Translations under genes and position numbers: made by a program
Notes under the pieces: generated by a model
What the model saw: only the letters and a program-made list of their open reading frames with translations
Database searches by the model: none
Told to the model about the DNA's origin: nothing
Assembly (NCBI GenBank): GCA_036311565.1
Contig: JAXJPR010000036.1
Coordinates: 1 to 64,000 of the forward strand
Source: Fimousia sp036311565
GTDB taxonomy: Bacteria; Bacillota; Clostridia; Lachnospirales; Lachnospiraceae
DNA: 64,000 nt
Direction of reading: 5' to 3'
Shown here: piece by piece, positions 53,404 through 62,366 of the stretch
Layout of the letters: each line of letters begins with the position of its first letter
Numbering within the stretch: the stretch's first letter is position 1

Positions 53404-53440
53404 ACCCGGAGAGTGCTTGCACTCTTTCGGGTGTTTTTTT
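53404..53440 (+). terminator. tuf terminator
   Basis: ACCCGGAGAGTGC pairs with GCACTCTTTCGGGT around TT, followed by seven T residues. The stretch from 53441 to 53656 shows no confident element. Confidence 0.92.
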
Positions 53441-53656
53441 GCTTATTTTTAAGTGGCAACTGTCGCTTCAGTGGAAACTGCTTCAAAAGGTGTTTTATAT
53501 ATGGATCGGATTCATACAAAACATAGTACGGTTTATTAAACGGAAAATATAAAGTTTCTAGTAGATAGCTCCATTCGGCTGGTGGAAAGAATTTAGAGAA
53601 ATTTTACATATTTTTTTCGCATATACACATTCTATTTTCGAAAGGGGTGTGTGCAT

Positions 53657-53821
53657 ATGAAACAGAATAGCAATCTTCCACCTGTGGATTGTTACGAAAC
53701 AAAAAAGAATGTGTATGATGATGATAATATTCCAGAGATTGATTTGCCAAAAACTACAGATGCAACCAATGGAATACCAGAGGAGATGCCAGCGGCCAAT
53801 TGTCATAATAATAAAAAATAA
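53657..53821 (+). CDS. Small acidic protein of unknown function
   Basis: A 54-residue frame begins with an ATG behind AAAGGGGTG and ends just before a perfect terminator, so it looks like a real gene. The product (MKQNSNLPPVDCYETKKNVY...) is polar and acidic with two cysteines (12 and 49), proline-rich, with no signal peptide or membrane helix. I do not recognise it. A CATATACA-like string upstream might be a sporulation sigma -10, which is speculative. Confidence 0.6.
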   Translation: MKQNSNLPPVDCYETKKNVYDDDNIPEIDLPKTTDATNGIPEEMPAANCHNNKK

Positions 53822-53836
53822 ATAGCAAACTTTTTC

Positions 53837-53868
53837 CTGCCAGTAGATGATATCTGCTGGCAGTTTTT
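53837..53868 (+). terminator. Terminator after the small acidic ORF
   Basis: CTGCCAGTAGAT pairs with ATCTGCTGGCAG, followed by five T residues. Confidence 0.88.
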
Positions 53869-53907
53869 ATGCAGTTTGCAGGTAAATCTTAAGTTTTTCC
53901 TAAAAGA

Positions 53908-54843
53908 TTATTTTTCCAAAAATTCTTTCACATGTTCCAGAACAATATCCATCAGACGAATTCTGGCTTCCACACTGGCCCATGCAATATGAGGTGTAAT
54001 CATAAGTTTTCTGCTGTCCTTGATTTTGCCGAGAGGATTTTCTGCTGTCATCGGTTCGGTACAAAGGACATCCAGTCCGGCAGCAGCAATTTCTCCATTT
54101 TCTAAGGCATCTGCCAGATCCTGTTCTACAACAATCGGTCCTCTTCCTAAATTTAAGAAAATACAGCTATTTTTCATTTTGGATAAAGCCTCTTTATCAA
54201 TGAGATCTTGGGTATATTCATTTAATGGCGCATGAACAGAGATAATATCTGATTTGGCATATAACGTATCCAGATCCACCTGCACATAACCTTCTTGTGG
54301 AGCGGCACCAGAAGCAGATGCATAGATCACTTTTGCCCCAAAGACTTTGGCAATATCAGCCACACGGCGGCCAATGGCACCTAAACCAATAATTCCCCAG
54401 GTGGAACCACTGATTTCATGGAAGCTTTCAGTTAAATTGGTAAAACTATCACTTTTTGCGTAATCTCCGTTTTTTACATATTCATCATAATAATGCAGCT
54501 TTTCCATTAAATAAAATAATAAGGAAAAGGTATGCTGAGCCACGATTTCAGTAGAATAGCCGGCTGCATTTCTCCAGGCGATGCCTCGTCTGTCCAGGTA
54601 TTCCTTATCCAAATTGTTGGTTCCTGTGGCAGTAACACAGACCAGTTTTAGTTGTTTGGCATTTCCAATGGTCTGTTCGTTTATTAACACCTTATTTACA
54701 ATGACAACATCTGCATCTTCGGTACGTTTCGAAGCTTCTTCTAAGGTAGAAGATGCATATTTGACAACTTCTCCTAATGCATCAAATCCAGATAAATCGA
54801 TATCATTTCCAAGAGTTTTTGCATCTAAAAATACAATTTTCAT
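53908..54843 (-). CDS. D-2-hydroxyacid dehydrogenase
   Basis: The 311-residue enzyme reduces a 2-keto acid with NAD(P)H. The NAD-binding GLGAIGRRVADIAK, the substrate arginine region LNLGRGPIVVEQDLADAL, the glutamate in GLDVLCTEPM and the catalytic histidine in ITPHIAWAS are all present. Glycerate/hydroxypyruvate reductase is a likely activity, but D-lactate or other keto acids are possible. GAGGGATGAAACA precedes the ATG at 54843. Confidence 0.9.
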   Translation of the reverse strand: MKIVFLDAKTLGNDIDLSGFDALGEVVKYASSTLEEASKRTEDADVVIVNKVLINEQTIGNAKQLKLVCVTATGTNNLDKEYLDRRGIAWRNAAGYSTEIVAQHTFSLLFYLMEKLHYYDEYVKNGDYAKSDSFTNLTESFHEISGSTWGIIGLGAIGRRVADIAKVFGAKVIYASASGAAPQEGYVQVDLDTLYAKSDIISVHAPLNEYTQDLIDKEALSKMKNSCIFLNLGRGPIVVEQDLADALENGEIAAAGLDVLCTEPMTAENPLGKIKDSRKLMITPHIAWASVEARIRLMDIVLEHVKEFLEK

Positions 54844-54979
54844 TGTTTCATCCCTCACTTTTTTTTGATAAAATCAGTATAACATAGAAATACAGAAAGG
54901 TATATCAGGAGAAGTCTTGTAATTCACAAAAATCTTTGATAACATTTTTCTGTGAGAAAAAAAGGATAGGAGAGATTGT

Positions 54980-55774
54980 ATGAGCAAAAAATTAATTTTT
55001 TTTGATATAGATGGTACTTTGGTAAAAGAAGGAGAACTAAGTGTTACGAAGTCCAGTATTGAAGCTATTAAGAAAGCAAGGGAAAATGGACACCAATGCT
55101 TCATTAATACAGGAAGACCAATTGCCAGTGTGGGAAAAAATATTACCACGCTTCCTTTTGATGGGTATATATGTGGATGCGGTACCTATATTCAATATCA
55201 GGGAAAAGAAATTTTGCATAAAGAACTGGATGAAAAATTAGTAAAGGAGATTATTAAGTGGAGTGAAGAGAAAAAATTTGATATTTTCTTTGAAGGAAAA
55301 TATGGATTGCTCTTCCCACCAAAACTTCAGCATAAAGATGGAAATCAATTAAAAGAATATTTTGGTAGTCAGGGAGTGCCCATTGCAGAATATAATTATA
55401 AAGAAACTTCTTCTTATCATACTGATAAATTTACAGCATGGTATGTATATGAAGAAGATGCAGATGAATTAAGAAGTATGATTGAAGAGAAACTTGAAAT
55501 TATTGATCGAGGATATCATTTTTGGGAAGTAATCCCAAAGGGATATTCGAAAAGTACTGGGATTGAGGAATTATTAAAATACTTAGGCATGAACGTTGAA
55601 GATACCATTAGTATTGGAGATTCCGCCAATGATATCCCAATGCTTCAATATACAAAAGAATCAGTATTAATGGGAAATGGAGATTCCTCTTTAAAAAATA
55701 TGGTTACGTTTGTTACGAAAGATCTGGAGGAAGATGGAGTGGCTTACGCGTTAGAGCATTTTAATATTATATAA
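54980..55774 (+). CDS. HAD-superfamily Cof-type phosphatase
   Basis: The 264-residue protein has FFDIDGTLVKEG, NTGRP and GDSANDIPML, the Cof-type HAD motifs, with a C2 cap between. The substrate is not predictable. It starts behind ATAGGAGAGATTGT and is followed 18 nt later by the GH3 gene, so the two may be co-transcribed. It is only moderately similar to the other Cof protein at 36840-37661. Confidence 0.9.
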   Translation: MSKKLIFFDIDGTLVKEGELSVTKSSIEAIKKARENGHQCFINTGRPIASVGKNITTLPFDGYICGCGTYIQYQGKEILHKELDEKLVKEIIKWSEEKKFDIFFEGKYGLLFPPKLQHKDGNQLKEYFGSQGVPIAEYNYKETSSYHTDKFTAWYVYEEDADELRSMIEEKLEIIDRGYHFWEVIPKGYSKSTGIEELLKYLGMNVEDTISIGDSANDIPMLQYTKESVLMGNGDSSLKNMVTFVTKDLEEDGVAYALEHFNII

Positions 55775-55792
55775 GAAGATGATGGAGAGAAA

Positions 55793-56974
55793 ATGACTAA
55801 GAAAAAAATAACGCTTTTTATAAGTATCGTACTCATTCTTGCAGCAGCAGGTGTTTTATCAGCATGCAGCAGTAAGAAAGAGAGCGGTCAGCAGGCAGAA
55901 AAGACAACAACAGAAGCAAAAAAATCAGAGACAGAAAGGCTTTTAGAAGAGTTGACATTAGAAGAAAAAGTGGCACAGATGTTTTTTATTACACCAGAGC
56001 AGCTGACTGGTTATGGGCAGGTAGTACAAGCTGGAGAGACAACAAAAAAAGCGTTGGAACAGTATCCAGTTGGTGGATTGATTCTATTTGCACAAAACAT
56101 TGAAAATGATGAACAGCTAAAAAATATGATGGCAGACTTAAAACAAATCAATGACAGTCAGAGAAGCCTTCCACTATTTCTGGCAATTGATGAAGAGGGC
56201 GGAGAAGTTGCGCGCATAGCCAATAGTGGAAAATGCCAGGTAGAGAAAACACCGTATATAAGCCAGCTTGGAAAAAAAGGGAAAGAAGATGTAGAAGAAG
56301 CGGCTTCTTATATCGGAAGTTATTTGAAGGAATATGGATTTAATGTAAATTTTGCACCGGTCGCAGATATTTCTAATGAAAATACAGCAGGAATTTTAAA
56401 GAATCGTACTTTTGCCAGTGATCCCAATACAGTTGCAGAATGCGTGACTGCTTATTTGAAAGGATTAGAAGGGGAAGGAATATTAGGAACGGTGAAGCAT
56501 TTTCCGGGGCAGGGGTCTGTGAAACAGGACACCCATGTGGAAAGTGGTTATATTGAAAAAAGCTTTGAAGAAATGATGGATACAGATCTGGTTCCGTTTA
56601 AGAAGGCAATAGAAGCAAATGTGTCATTGATTATGGTCTCGCATATGGTTCCAGGAGGAGCAGATTCAAAAGAATTGCCATCTTCCATGAATCAGAAGGT
56701 AGTAAAAGACTTGCTTCGGGAAGAAATGGGATATGAAAATCTTGTGATTACTGATGCATTTAATATGGAGGCAATCTCCAATCATTATTCATCATCAGAG
56801 GCAGCGGTGCAAGCGATTCAGGCAGGAGTTGATATCATCTTAATGCCAGCTGATTTTACAAGTGCCTATGCAGGTGTGTTACAGGCGGTAAAAGACGGAA
56901 CGATTTCCGAAAAAAGAATTGATGAATCCGTAGAGAGAATTATTCAAATAAAAATGAAGAATATCATGGGATAA
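55793..56974 (+). CDS. Glycoside hydrolase family 3 lipoprotein (NagZ-like beta-N-acetylhexosaminidase)
   Basis: The 393-residue protein has a lipobox LSAC and would be anchored outside the membrane. The GH3 domain (about 45-393) has the nucleophile aspartate in VITDAFNMEAI and a D-T-H (QDTHVES) equivalent to the Asp-His dyad of NagZ enzymes. The usual KHFPGHG reads KHFPGQG here. NagZ-type enzymes remove N-acetylglucosamine from wall fragments, so a role in wall recycling is likely. GATGGAGAGAAA precedes the ATG. Confidence 0.88.
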   Translation: MTKKKITLFISIVLILAAAGVLSACSSKKESGQQAEKTTTEAKKSETERLLEELTLEEKVAQMFFITPEQLTGYGQVVQAGETTKKALEQYPVGGLILFAQNIENDEQLKNMMADLKQINDSQRSLPLFLAIDEEGGEVARIANSGKCQVEKTPYISQLGKKGKEDVEEAASYIGSYLKEYGFNVNFAPVADISNENTAGILKNRTFASDPNTVAECVTAYLKGLEGEGILGTVKHFPGQGSVKQDTHVESGYIEKSFEEMMDTDLVPFKKAIEANVSLIMVSHMVPGGADSKELPSSMNQKVVKDLLREEMGYENLVITDAFNMEAISNHYSSSEAAVQAIQAGVDIILMPADFTSAYAGVLQAVKDGTISEKRIDESVERIIQIKMKNIMG

Positions 56975-57017
56975 TTACATTAAGAAAATGAAATATTATG
57001 ATTAAGAGGGTGGTGCA

Positions 57018-58367
57018 ATGAAACAAAAAGACAGAAAAAAGCATTTATCATCATTTCAGATTATTATTTTTGGATTTCTATTTGTAATATTACTAGGAAG
57101 TGTGCTGCTCATGCTTCCAATTTCAACAAAGACCAGAGAATGGACGCCATTTTTAGATGCGATTTTTACAGCAACTTCATCGGTCTGTGTAACCGGATTA
57201 GTGATATATGATACAGCAACTTATTGGTCTGTGTTTGGTCAGAGCATTTTACTAATTTTAATTCAAATCGGTGGAATGGGAGTGGTAACAATCGCAGTTT
57301 TAATTGCTGTAATTTCAGGAAAGAAGATTGGACTAATGCAGAGAAGTACCATGCAGGAAGCGATTTCTGCACCCCATGTAGGTGGAATTGTCCGACTCAC
57401 TACTTTTATACTAAAGACTACATTTTTATTTGAGTTTTTAGGTGCAGCAGTGATGGCACCGGTATTTTGTAAAGAATTTGGATTTGGAAAAGGAATGTTA
57501 TATGCCATTTTCCATTCCATTTCTGCATTTTGTAACGCAGGGTTTGATTTGATGGGAACAAAAGCACAATTTTCATCTTTAACTGATTATACGGCTGATC
57601 CCATGATTAATATGACAATTATGCTGTTAATTATTATTGGTGGTATTGGATTTTTAACTTGGGAAGATGGAAAGACCAATGGCATTCACTTGAAAAAATA
57701 CCGGATGCAGAGCAAAGTAATTTTGCTAGTAACAGCTATATTGATTTTGTTACCAGCCTTGTATTTTTATTTTTTTGAATTTGCCAATTCCAAATGGGAT
57801 CACATGACAACAGGAGAAAAAGTATTAGGTGCGCTCTTTCAGGCAGTGACTCCCAGAACTGCAGGATTTAATACAGTAGATTTGACAGCATTTAGTCAAT
57901 CCGGCTTAATGATCATGATTCTTTTAATGTTAATTGGTGGTTCTCCAGGGTCAACAGCCGGAGGAATGAAGACCACGACCATTTCCGTTTTAATTGCATC
58001 GGCACTGGCGGTATTTCGCAGAGAAGAGGATGCCTGCCTTTTTGGAAGAAGGGTTGCAGATGGAGCGATAAAAAATGCATCCACTATTTTAATGATGTAT
58101 CTGGTCTTATTTCTGGGAGGAAGTATTATCATAAGTGGAGTGGAAAATATTCCAATTTTAATCAGCATGTTTGAAGCAGCTTCTGCAATTGGAACCGTTG
58201 GTCTGACATTAGGGATGACACCAGGGCTTGGAATCATATCAAAAATTATATTAATTATGCTTATGTTTTTTGGAAGAGTTGGAGGTCTGACTTTAATCTT
58301 TGCGGCAATATCTGGAACGCGAAGGAAGGGATCAAGGCTTCCGCAGGAAAAGATTACAGTTGGCTAG
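57018..58367 (+). CDS. ktrB: Potassium uptake membrane subunit, TrkH/KtrB family
   Basis: The 449-residue membrane protein has the four pore-helix repeats of Trk/Ktr channels, visible around ATSSVCVTGLV, HSISAFCNAGFDLMG, AVTPRTAGFNTVD and EAASAIGTVGLTLGM with selectivity glycines. Eight or more transmembrane helices surround them. It takes up potassium with sodium or the membrane potential as driver and is gated by the cytosolic RCK ring of the next gene. AGAGGGTGGTGCA precedes the ATG. Confidence 0.94.
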   Translation: MKQKDRKKHLSSFQIIIFGFLFVILLGSVLLMLPISTKTREWTPFLDAIFTATSSVCVTGLVIYDTATYWSVFGQSILLILIQIGGMGVVTIAVLIAVISGKKIGLMQRSTMQEAISAPHVGGIVRLTTFILKTTFLFEFLGAAVMAPVFCKEFGFGKGMLYAIFHSISAFCNAGFDLMGTKAQFSSLTDYTADPMINMTIMLLIIIGGIGFLTWEDGKTNGIHLKKYRMQSKVILLVTAILILLPALYFYFFEFANSKWDHMTTGEKVLGALFQAVTPRTAGFNTVDLTAFSQSGLMIMILLMLIGGSPGSTAGGMKTTTISVLIASALAVFRREEDACLFGRRVADGAIKNASTILMMYLVLFLGGSIIISGVENIPILISMFEAASAIGTVGLTLGMTPGLGIISKIILIMLMFFGRVGGLTLIFAAISGTRRKGSRLPQEKITVG

Positions 58368-58386
58368 GAAAGAAAGGAGGAGTTAA

Positions 58387-59034
58387 ATGAAAGCAATCTT
58401 ATTAATAGGACTTGGAAGATTTGGACGGCATATTGCGCAAAAACTAAATCAGCTGGGACATCAGGTGATGGCAGTGGATAAGGAGGAATCCAGAGTGGAT
58501 GCAGTGCTTCCCTTTGTAACCAATGCACAAATTGGAGATAGTACGAATAAAGATTTTATTGAATCCCTGGGGGTTCGAAATTTTGATGTTTGTATTGTGG
58601 CAATCGGAGATGATTTTCAAAGCTCGCTGGAGACTACATCATTGTTAAAAGAATTGGGAGCGCCTTTAGTAGTAGCAAGGGCAGCCAGAGACGTTCATGA
58701 AAAATTTCTTTTAAGAAATGGCGCAGACGAAGTTGTATATCCAGAAAAGCAGCTGGCATCCTGGACGGCGATTCGTTATAGTGCAGATCATATCTTTGAT
58801 TATATTGAATTGAATGAGGAGTATTCTATATTTGAGATTTCCATTCCAGAAGCTTGGATTGGCAAAACGGTCAGTGAACTGGATATCCGAAAAAAATATA
58901 ATATTAACATTATGGCGATTAAACGAAAGGATTTTATGGATTTTATGATTCATCCAGATACTCGTCTGTTTGAGGATGAGACGATGATGGTGCTTGGGAA
59001 TCACAAAGATATACAAAAATGTTTTCATATATAA
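58387..59034 (+). CDS. ktrA: Potassium uptake regulatory subunit, TrkA/KtrA family
   Basis: The 215-residue cytoplasmic RCK protein has an N-terminal Rossmann motif GLGRFGRHIA that binds ATP/ADP or NAD. The C-terminal RCK_C domain (about 135-215: FEISIPEAWIGKTVSELDI) binds c-di-AMP in the Ktr homologs studied. It forms the gating ring for KtrB. It starts 19 nt after ktrB behind AAAGGAGGAGTTAA. Confidence 0.94.
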   Translation: MKAILLIGLGRFGRHIAQKLNQLGHQVMAVDKEESRVDAVLPFVTNAQIGDSTNKDFIESLGVRNFDVCIVAIGDDFQSSLETTSLLKELGAPLVVARAARDVHEKFLLRNGADEVVYPEKQLASWTAIRYSADHIFDYIELNEEYSIFEISIPEAWIGKTVSELDIRKKYNINIMAIKRKDFMDFMIHPDTRLFEDETMMVLGNHKDIQKCFHI

Positions 59035-59069
59035 GCATTTTATTTACATTTTCTTAATTTATGCTCGTA

Positions 59070-59098
59070 TTGACGGTACAATTTCAAGGTGTTAGACT
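59070..59098 (+). promoter_or_regulatory. nanE promoter
   Basis: TTGACG (59070-59075) and TAGACT (59093-59098) have a 17-nt spacer. Confidence 0.55.
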
Positions 59099-59149
59099 AT
59101 TATTCAAAAGGAGAAATGTGTAGTTTTATTGGAAGGAGACAAAGTTATT

Positions 59150-59860
59150 ATGAGCAGTTCAAAAAAAGAATTAATTGAATCTATGAGAGGACTCATTGTA
59201 TCCTGTCAGACACAGCCAGGTGATCCAATTCACACCGATGATATGGTTGTAAAGATGGCAGAAGCAGCACAGTGGGGTGGAGCAGTTGGTATCCGTTCTA
59301 ATTCACCAGAACAGATCGCAGCAATTAAAAAAGCGGTAGATTTACCAATTATTGGACTTTGGAAAATTGAAAGTGAAAATTCAGATGTATTTATTACCCC
59401 AACGTTAGATGCCTGTAAGGCAGTATGGGAAGCAGGAGCAGATATTATTGCCCTGGATTGTACGTCCAGATTAAATGCTCAGGGACGTCCAGCTTATGAA
59501 CTTATTACAGAACTAAAAAAAGAAATTCCGGAAGCACCGATCTTTGCAGATATTTCCACATTTGAAGAAGCAAAAAGAGCGGCAGAATTAGGCGCAGATA
59601 TTGTAGCGCCAACTTTATTTGGATATACAGAAGAAACCAAACGTTTTGATGGCCCAAACATGCGGGATTTTGCAAAAATGTGCCGTGAATTAGGAAAAAA
59701 GGCAGCAGTTATGATGGAAGGGCATATTAAAACTCCGGAAGAAGCAGTAAAATGCATGTATTTAGGAGCTCATTCTGTTATCGTTGGAAGCGCCATAACA
59801 AGACCACATTTTATTACTCAGTGGTTTACAGAAGTATTATCCAAATATGAGAATGATTAG
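59150..59860 (+). CDS. nanE: N-acetylmannosamine-6-phosphate 2-epimerase
   Basis: It converts ManNAc-6-phosphate to GlcNAc-6-phosphate in sialic acid use. The 236-residue barrel has LIVSCQTQPGDPIHTDDMVVKMAEAAQWGGAVGIR, PIIGLWKI, IALDCTSR and GAHSVIVGSAITRP, family hallmarks. The ATG at 59150 follows AAGGAGACAAAGTTATT. An in-frame TTG at 59129 is unlikely. No sialic acid lyase, kinase or transporter is nearby, so it is an isolated member or serves wall amino-sugar recycling with the GH3 enzyme upstream. Confidence 0.92.
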   Translation: MSSSKKELIESMRGLIVSCQTQPGDPIHTDDMVVKMAEAAQWGGAVGIRSNSPEQIAAIKKAVDLPIIGLWKIESENSDVFITPTLDACKAVWEAGADIIALDCTSRLNAQGRPAYELITELKKEIPEAPIFADISTFEEAKRAAELGADIVAPTLFGYTEETKRFDGPNMRDFAKMCRELGKKAAVMMEGHIKTPEEAVKCMYLGAHSVIVGSAITRPHFITQWFTEVLSKYEND

Positions 59861-59883
59861 TTTCAAGCCTCTTAAGATTATCC

Positions 59884-59912
59884 TTGAAAGTTCGATTTGT
59901 TGATGTTATAGT
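59884..59912 (+). promoter_or_regulatory. Promoter of the first marR gene
   Basis: TTGAAA (59884-59889) and TATAGT (59907-59912) have a 17-nt spacer. The operator-like sequence at 59915-59928 begins right after it. Confidence 0.7.
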
Positions 59913-59914
59913 TA

Positions 59915-59928
59915 GTTCGAAATTAAAC
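59915..59928 (+). promoter_or_regulatory. MarR-type operator, copy 1
   Basis: GTTCGAAATTAAAC is an imperfect palindrome at the expected transcription start. It matches GTTTAAAATTAAAC at 60461-60474 in 12 of 14 positions. Confidence 0.6.
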
Positions 59929-59945
59929 TTTTAGGGGGAAAAGAC

Positions 59946-60392
59946 GTGGAACAACCCATTGAAATACTGATAAATGGTGCTCAGATGCGCAAATTGTATG
60001 AGAAGCAGGCAGAGCCTTTAAGAAGACAGTATCAACTTCGGAAAATTGATATGGAGTTGTTATATTATCTGTCAAAGGCCGGAAGAGAGCATAATACAGC
60101 AAAGGATTTGAATCAGTTAAAATTATTTACAAAAGGGCATATATCCCAATCCATCAGCCGGATGAGGCAGCAGAATCTGGTTAAAGTTCTGCAGGATAAA
60201 GAGGACCGAAGATATGGGCATATCATATTAACAGAAGCAGCAAAGGAACTGGTTGCTGAAATTGAAAAGCTGCATGTAAGAATTCAGGAGATTGTTTTTC
60301 AAGGAATTACGAGAGAAGAAATCAATTCTTTGATTGAAATTGCAATAAAAATGAACAAGAATATAGAAAAAGAATTAAGAAACGGAATCTAA
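59946..60392 (+). CDS. MarR-family transcriptional regulator (first)
   Basis: The 148-residue protein has the winged-helix core KDLNQLKLFTKGHISQSISRMRQQNLVKVLQDKEDRRYGHIILTEAAKELV with the recognition helix near 60-80 and the D-x-R wing. A GTG at 59946 behind TTTTAGGGGGAAA is the start. The palindrome at its promoter suggests autoregulation, and the same site precedes the second MarR gene. The effector is unknown. Confidence 0.85.
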   Translation: MEQPIEILINGAQMRKLYEKQAEPLRRQYQLRKIDMELLYYLSKAGREHNTAKDLNQLKLFTKGHISQSISRMRQQNLVKVLQDKEDRRYGHIILTEAAKELVAEIEKLHVRIQEIVFQGITREEINSLIEIAIKMNKNIEKELRNGI

Positions 60393-60410
60393 CCCGTTTC
60401 TTTTCTTTTT
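60377..60410 (+). terminator. Terminator of the first marR gene
   Basis: AAGAAACGG pairs with CCGTTTCTT around AATCTAAC, followed by a T-rich run. The stem overlaps the stop codon. Confidence 0.8.
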
Positions 60411-60431
60411 GTTAAATTATTCTAAAGTCCA

Positions 60432-60489
60432 TTGACTATATTTTTTTATGTGTTAATATAGTTTAAAATTAAACAGTAATCATTACTGT
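60432..60489 (+). promoter_or_regulatory. Promoter and two operator palindromes of the marR-citrate synthase operon
   Basis: TTGACT (60432-60437) and TATAGT (60457-60462) have a 19-nt spacer. GTTTAAAATTAAAC (60461-60474) overlaps the -10 box, and a second perfect palindrome, ACAGTAATCATTACTGT (60473-60489), follows at once. Confidence 0.65.
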
Positions 60490-60535
60490 AAAAAATAAGG
60501 GTATGATACCTGTATGAGTAGAAAGGAAGGTTATA

Positions 60536-61030
60536 ATGGAACAAGAAAAGAGAACCAATCTACTGATGAAGAAGAATTTAATCCCAGGTGGAAGGAAGAA
60601 GAAAAAAACATTGGAAAAACTATTTTCACAGATTTCGGTCATTGATTATGCAGCGATGTGGATCATTGCCCGTTTGATGGAATATGAAGATCATAAGGGA
60701 AAACTATATTTGAATGAAATTTCCAGTGAGCTCCAGATTCCTATGAAGGAAGTAACGAAGATCGTGCAAAATTTAACTAATCGAGGACTGGTATCCTGGA
60801 CGCATGATGGAGATGGAAGTGAAGGAACCTATATTCAGATTACGGACAACGGAAGTGAGTCTGTAGAAGAACAGCAGCATACATTGCACGATTTTTATAT
60901 TAGAGTTGTAAAGCGATTTGGAAAAGATAAGTTTATGATGATGGTAAGTCTGGTAGGCGAGTTTGAACAGATCATGAGTGAAGAGATGGAAAAGACAGAA
61001 AAAAGATTAGAAGTGAATGGAGAAGCATAG
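60536..61030 (+). CDS. MarR-family transcriptional regulator (second)
   Basis: The 164-residue protein has a basic N-terminal tail (KKNLIPGGRKKKK) and a winged helix (ISSELQIPMKEVTKIVQNLTNRGLVSWTHDGDGSEGTYIQITDNGSESV), followed by the dimerisation helix. It ends one base before the citrate synthase ATG, so it is co-transcribed with that enzyme and may control it. The operators upstream are shared in part with the first MarR gene. Confidence 0.83.
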   Translation: MEQEKRTNLLMKKNLIPGGRKKKKTLEKLFSQISVIDYAAMWIIARLMEYEDHKGKLYLNEISSELQIPMKEVTKIVQNLTNRGLVSWTHDGDGSEGTYIQITDNGSESVEEQQHTLHDFYIRVVKRFGKDKFMMMVSLVGEFEQIMSEEMEKTEKRLEVNGEA

Positions 61031-61031
61031 A

Positions 61032-62360
61032 ATGAAATACGAAGAAATTTTAGATTATGCCAAAGAGCAGGAGTCAATATGCAGAAAGAATGACAGCATT
61101 TCAGATAATTTATTCCAGGAATATGGCGTAAATAGAGGATTAAGGGATCAGGATGGAAAAGGGGTCTTGACTGGACTGACGAATATATCTAAGATTATCG
61201 CATTTGAAAATGTGAATGGAAAAAAGACTCCATGTGATGGACAGTTATGGTATCGTGGCTATACCATCGGAGAATTGGTTGAAGAAGCCAAAGAAAAAGG
61301 ATTTGGTTTTGAAAGAACCGCATATTTGCTATTATTTGGTGAAAAGCCAACAGAGGAAAAGTTAAAACGCTTTTGTGAAATTTTAGCGGTTAGTAGAAAT
61401 CTTCCAATAAATTTTACCCGTGATGTCATTATGAAGGCACCAACCCGTGATGTTATGAATTCCATGACCAGAAGTATTCTGACACTGGCATCTTATGATC
61501 CAGAGGTAAATGTAAACACTGTGGACAACAGTCTGCGTCAATGTATTCAATTGATCAGTATTTTCCCTATGCTGGCAGTGTATGGATATCTGGCATATGA
61601 CCATTATGAAAATATGAATAGTATGTTTATTCATCGTCCAGATCCAAATTTATCTGCAGCAGAAAATATTCTAATGATGATGAGAGCAGATCAGAAATAT
61701 ACAAAATTAGAAGCACAGGTTTTGGATATTGCGTTAATGCTTCATATGGAGCATGGAGGAGGGAATAACTCTACATTTACTACAAGAGTGGTAACATCCT
61801 CTGGTTCTGATACTTATGCAGCTATGGCAGCAGCTATGTCTTCTTTAAAAGGACCAAAACATGGTGGAGCAAACTTAAAAGTTATGGAGATGATGGATAA
61901 CATTCGTGAAAATGTGCATGACTTAAGAGACAAAGAAGAGATAGAACATTATTTAAAGAAAATGTTGGATGGAGAAGTCTTTGACCATAAAGGCTTAATT
62001 TATGGAATGGGACATGCGGTATATTCCCTTTCTGATCCAAGAGAAGTGATTTTCAAACAATTTGTAGAAAATCTGGCGGCAGAAAAACAAAAAGACGATG
62101 AAATGTTTCTTTATAATGCAATTGAGGAAATCGCTCCAAAATTGATTGCAGATAAAAGAAAAATTTACAAAGGTGTTAGCCCAAATGTGGATTTCTACAG
62201 TGGATTCGTATATGAAATGTTGGGAATTCCAAAAGAATTATATACTCCAATTTTTGCTATGGCACGTATTGCTGGATGGAGTGCTCACGGAATTGAAGAG
62301 CAGATTGGTATGAATAAGATTATTCGTCCAGCATATATGAGTGTGATGAAAGAAAAATAG
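61032..62360 (+). CDS. gltA: Citrate synthase
   Basis: It condenses acetyl-CoA and oxaloacetate to citrate, in anaerobes usually for glutamate synthesis. The 442-residue sequence has LWYRGYTIGELVEEA, the histidine motif MEHGGGNNSTF, GPKHGGANLKVMEMM, GMGHAVYSLSDPR and the aspartate motif NVDFYSGFVYEMLGIP. A 2-methylcitrate synthase activity cannot be excluded. The ATG at 61032 follows TGGAGAAGCATAG and touches the marR stop. Confidence 0.93.
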   Translation: MKYEEILDYAKEQESICRKNDSISDNLFQEYGVNRGLRDQDGKGVLTGLTNISKIIAFENVNGKKTPCDGQLWYRGYTIGELVEEAKEKGFGFERTAYLLLFGEKPTEEKLKRFCEILAVSRNLPINFTRDVIMKAPTRDVMNSMTRSILTLASYDPEVNVNTVDNSLRQCIQLISIFPMLAVYGYLAYDHYENMNSMFIHRPDPNLSAAENILMMMRADQKYTKLEAQVLDIALMLHMEHGGGNNSTFTTRVVTSSGSDTYAAMAAAMSSLKGPKHGGANLKVMEMMDNIRENVHDLRDKEEIEHYLKKMLDGEVFDHKGLIYGMGHAVYSLSDPREVIFKQFVENLAAEKQKDDEMFLYNAIEEIAPKLIADKRKIYKGVSPNVDFYSGFVYEMLGIPKELYTPIFAMARIAGWSAHGIEEQIGMNKIIRPAYMSVMKEK

Positions 62361-62366
62361 TGATAG

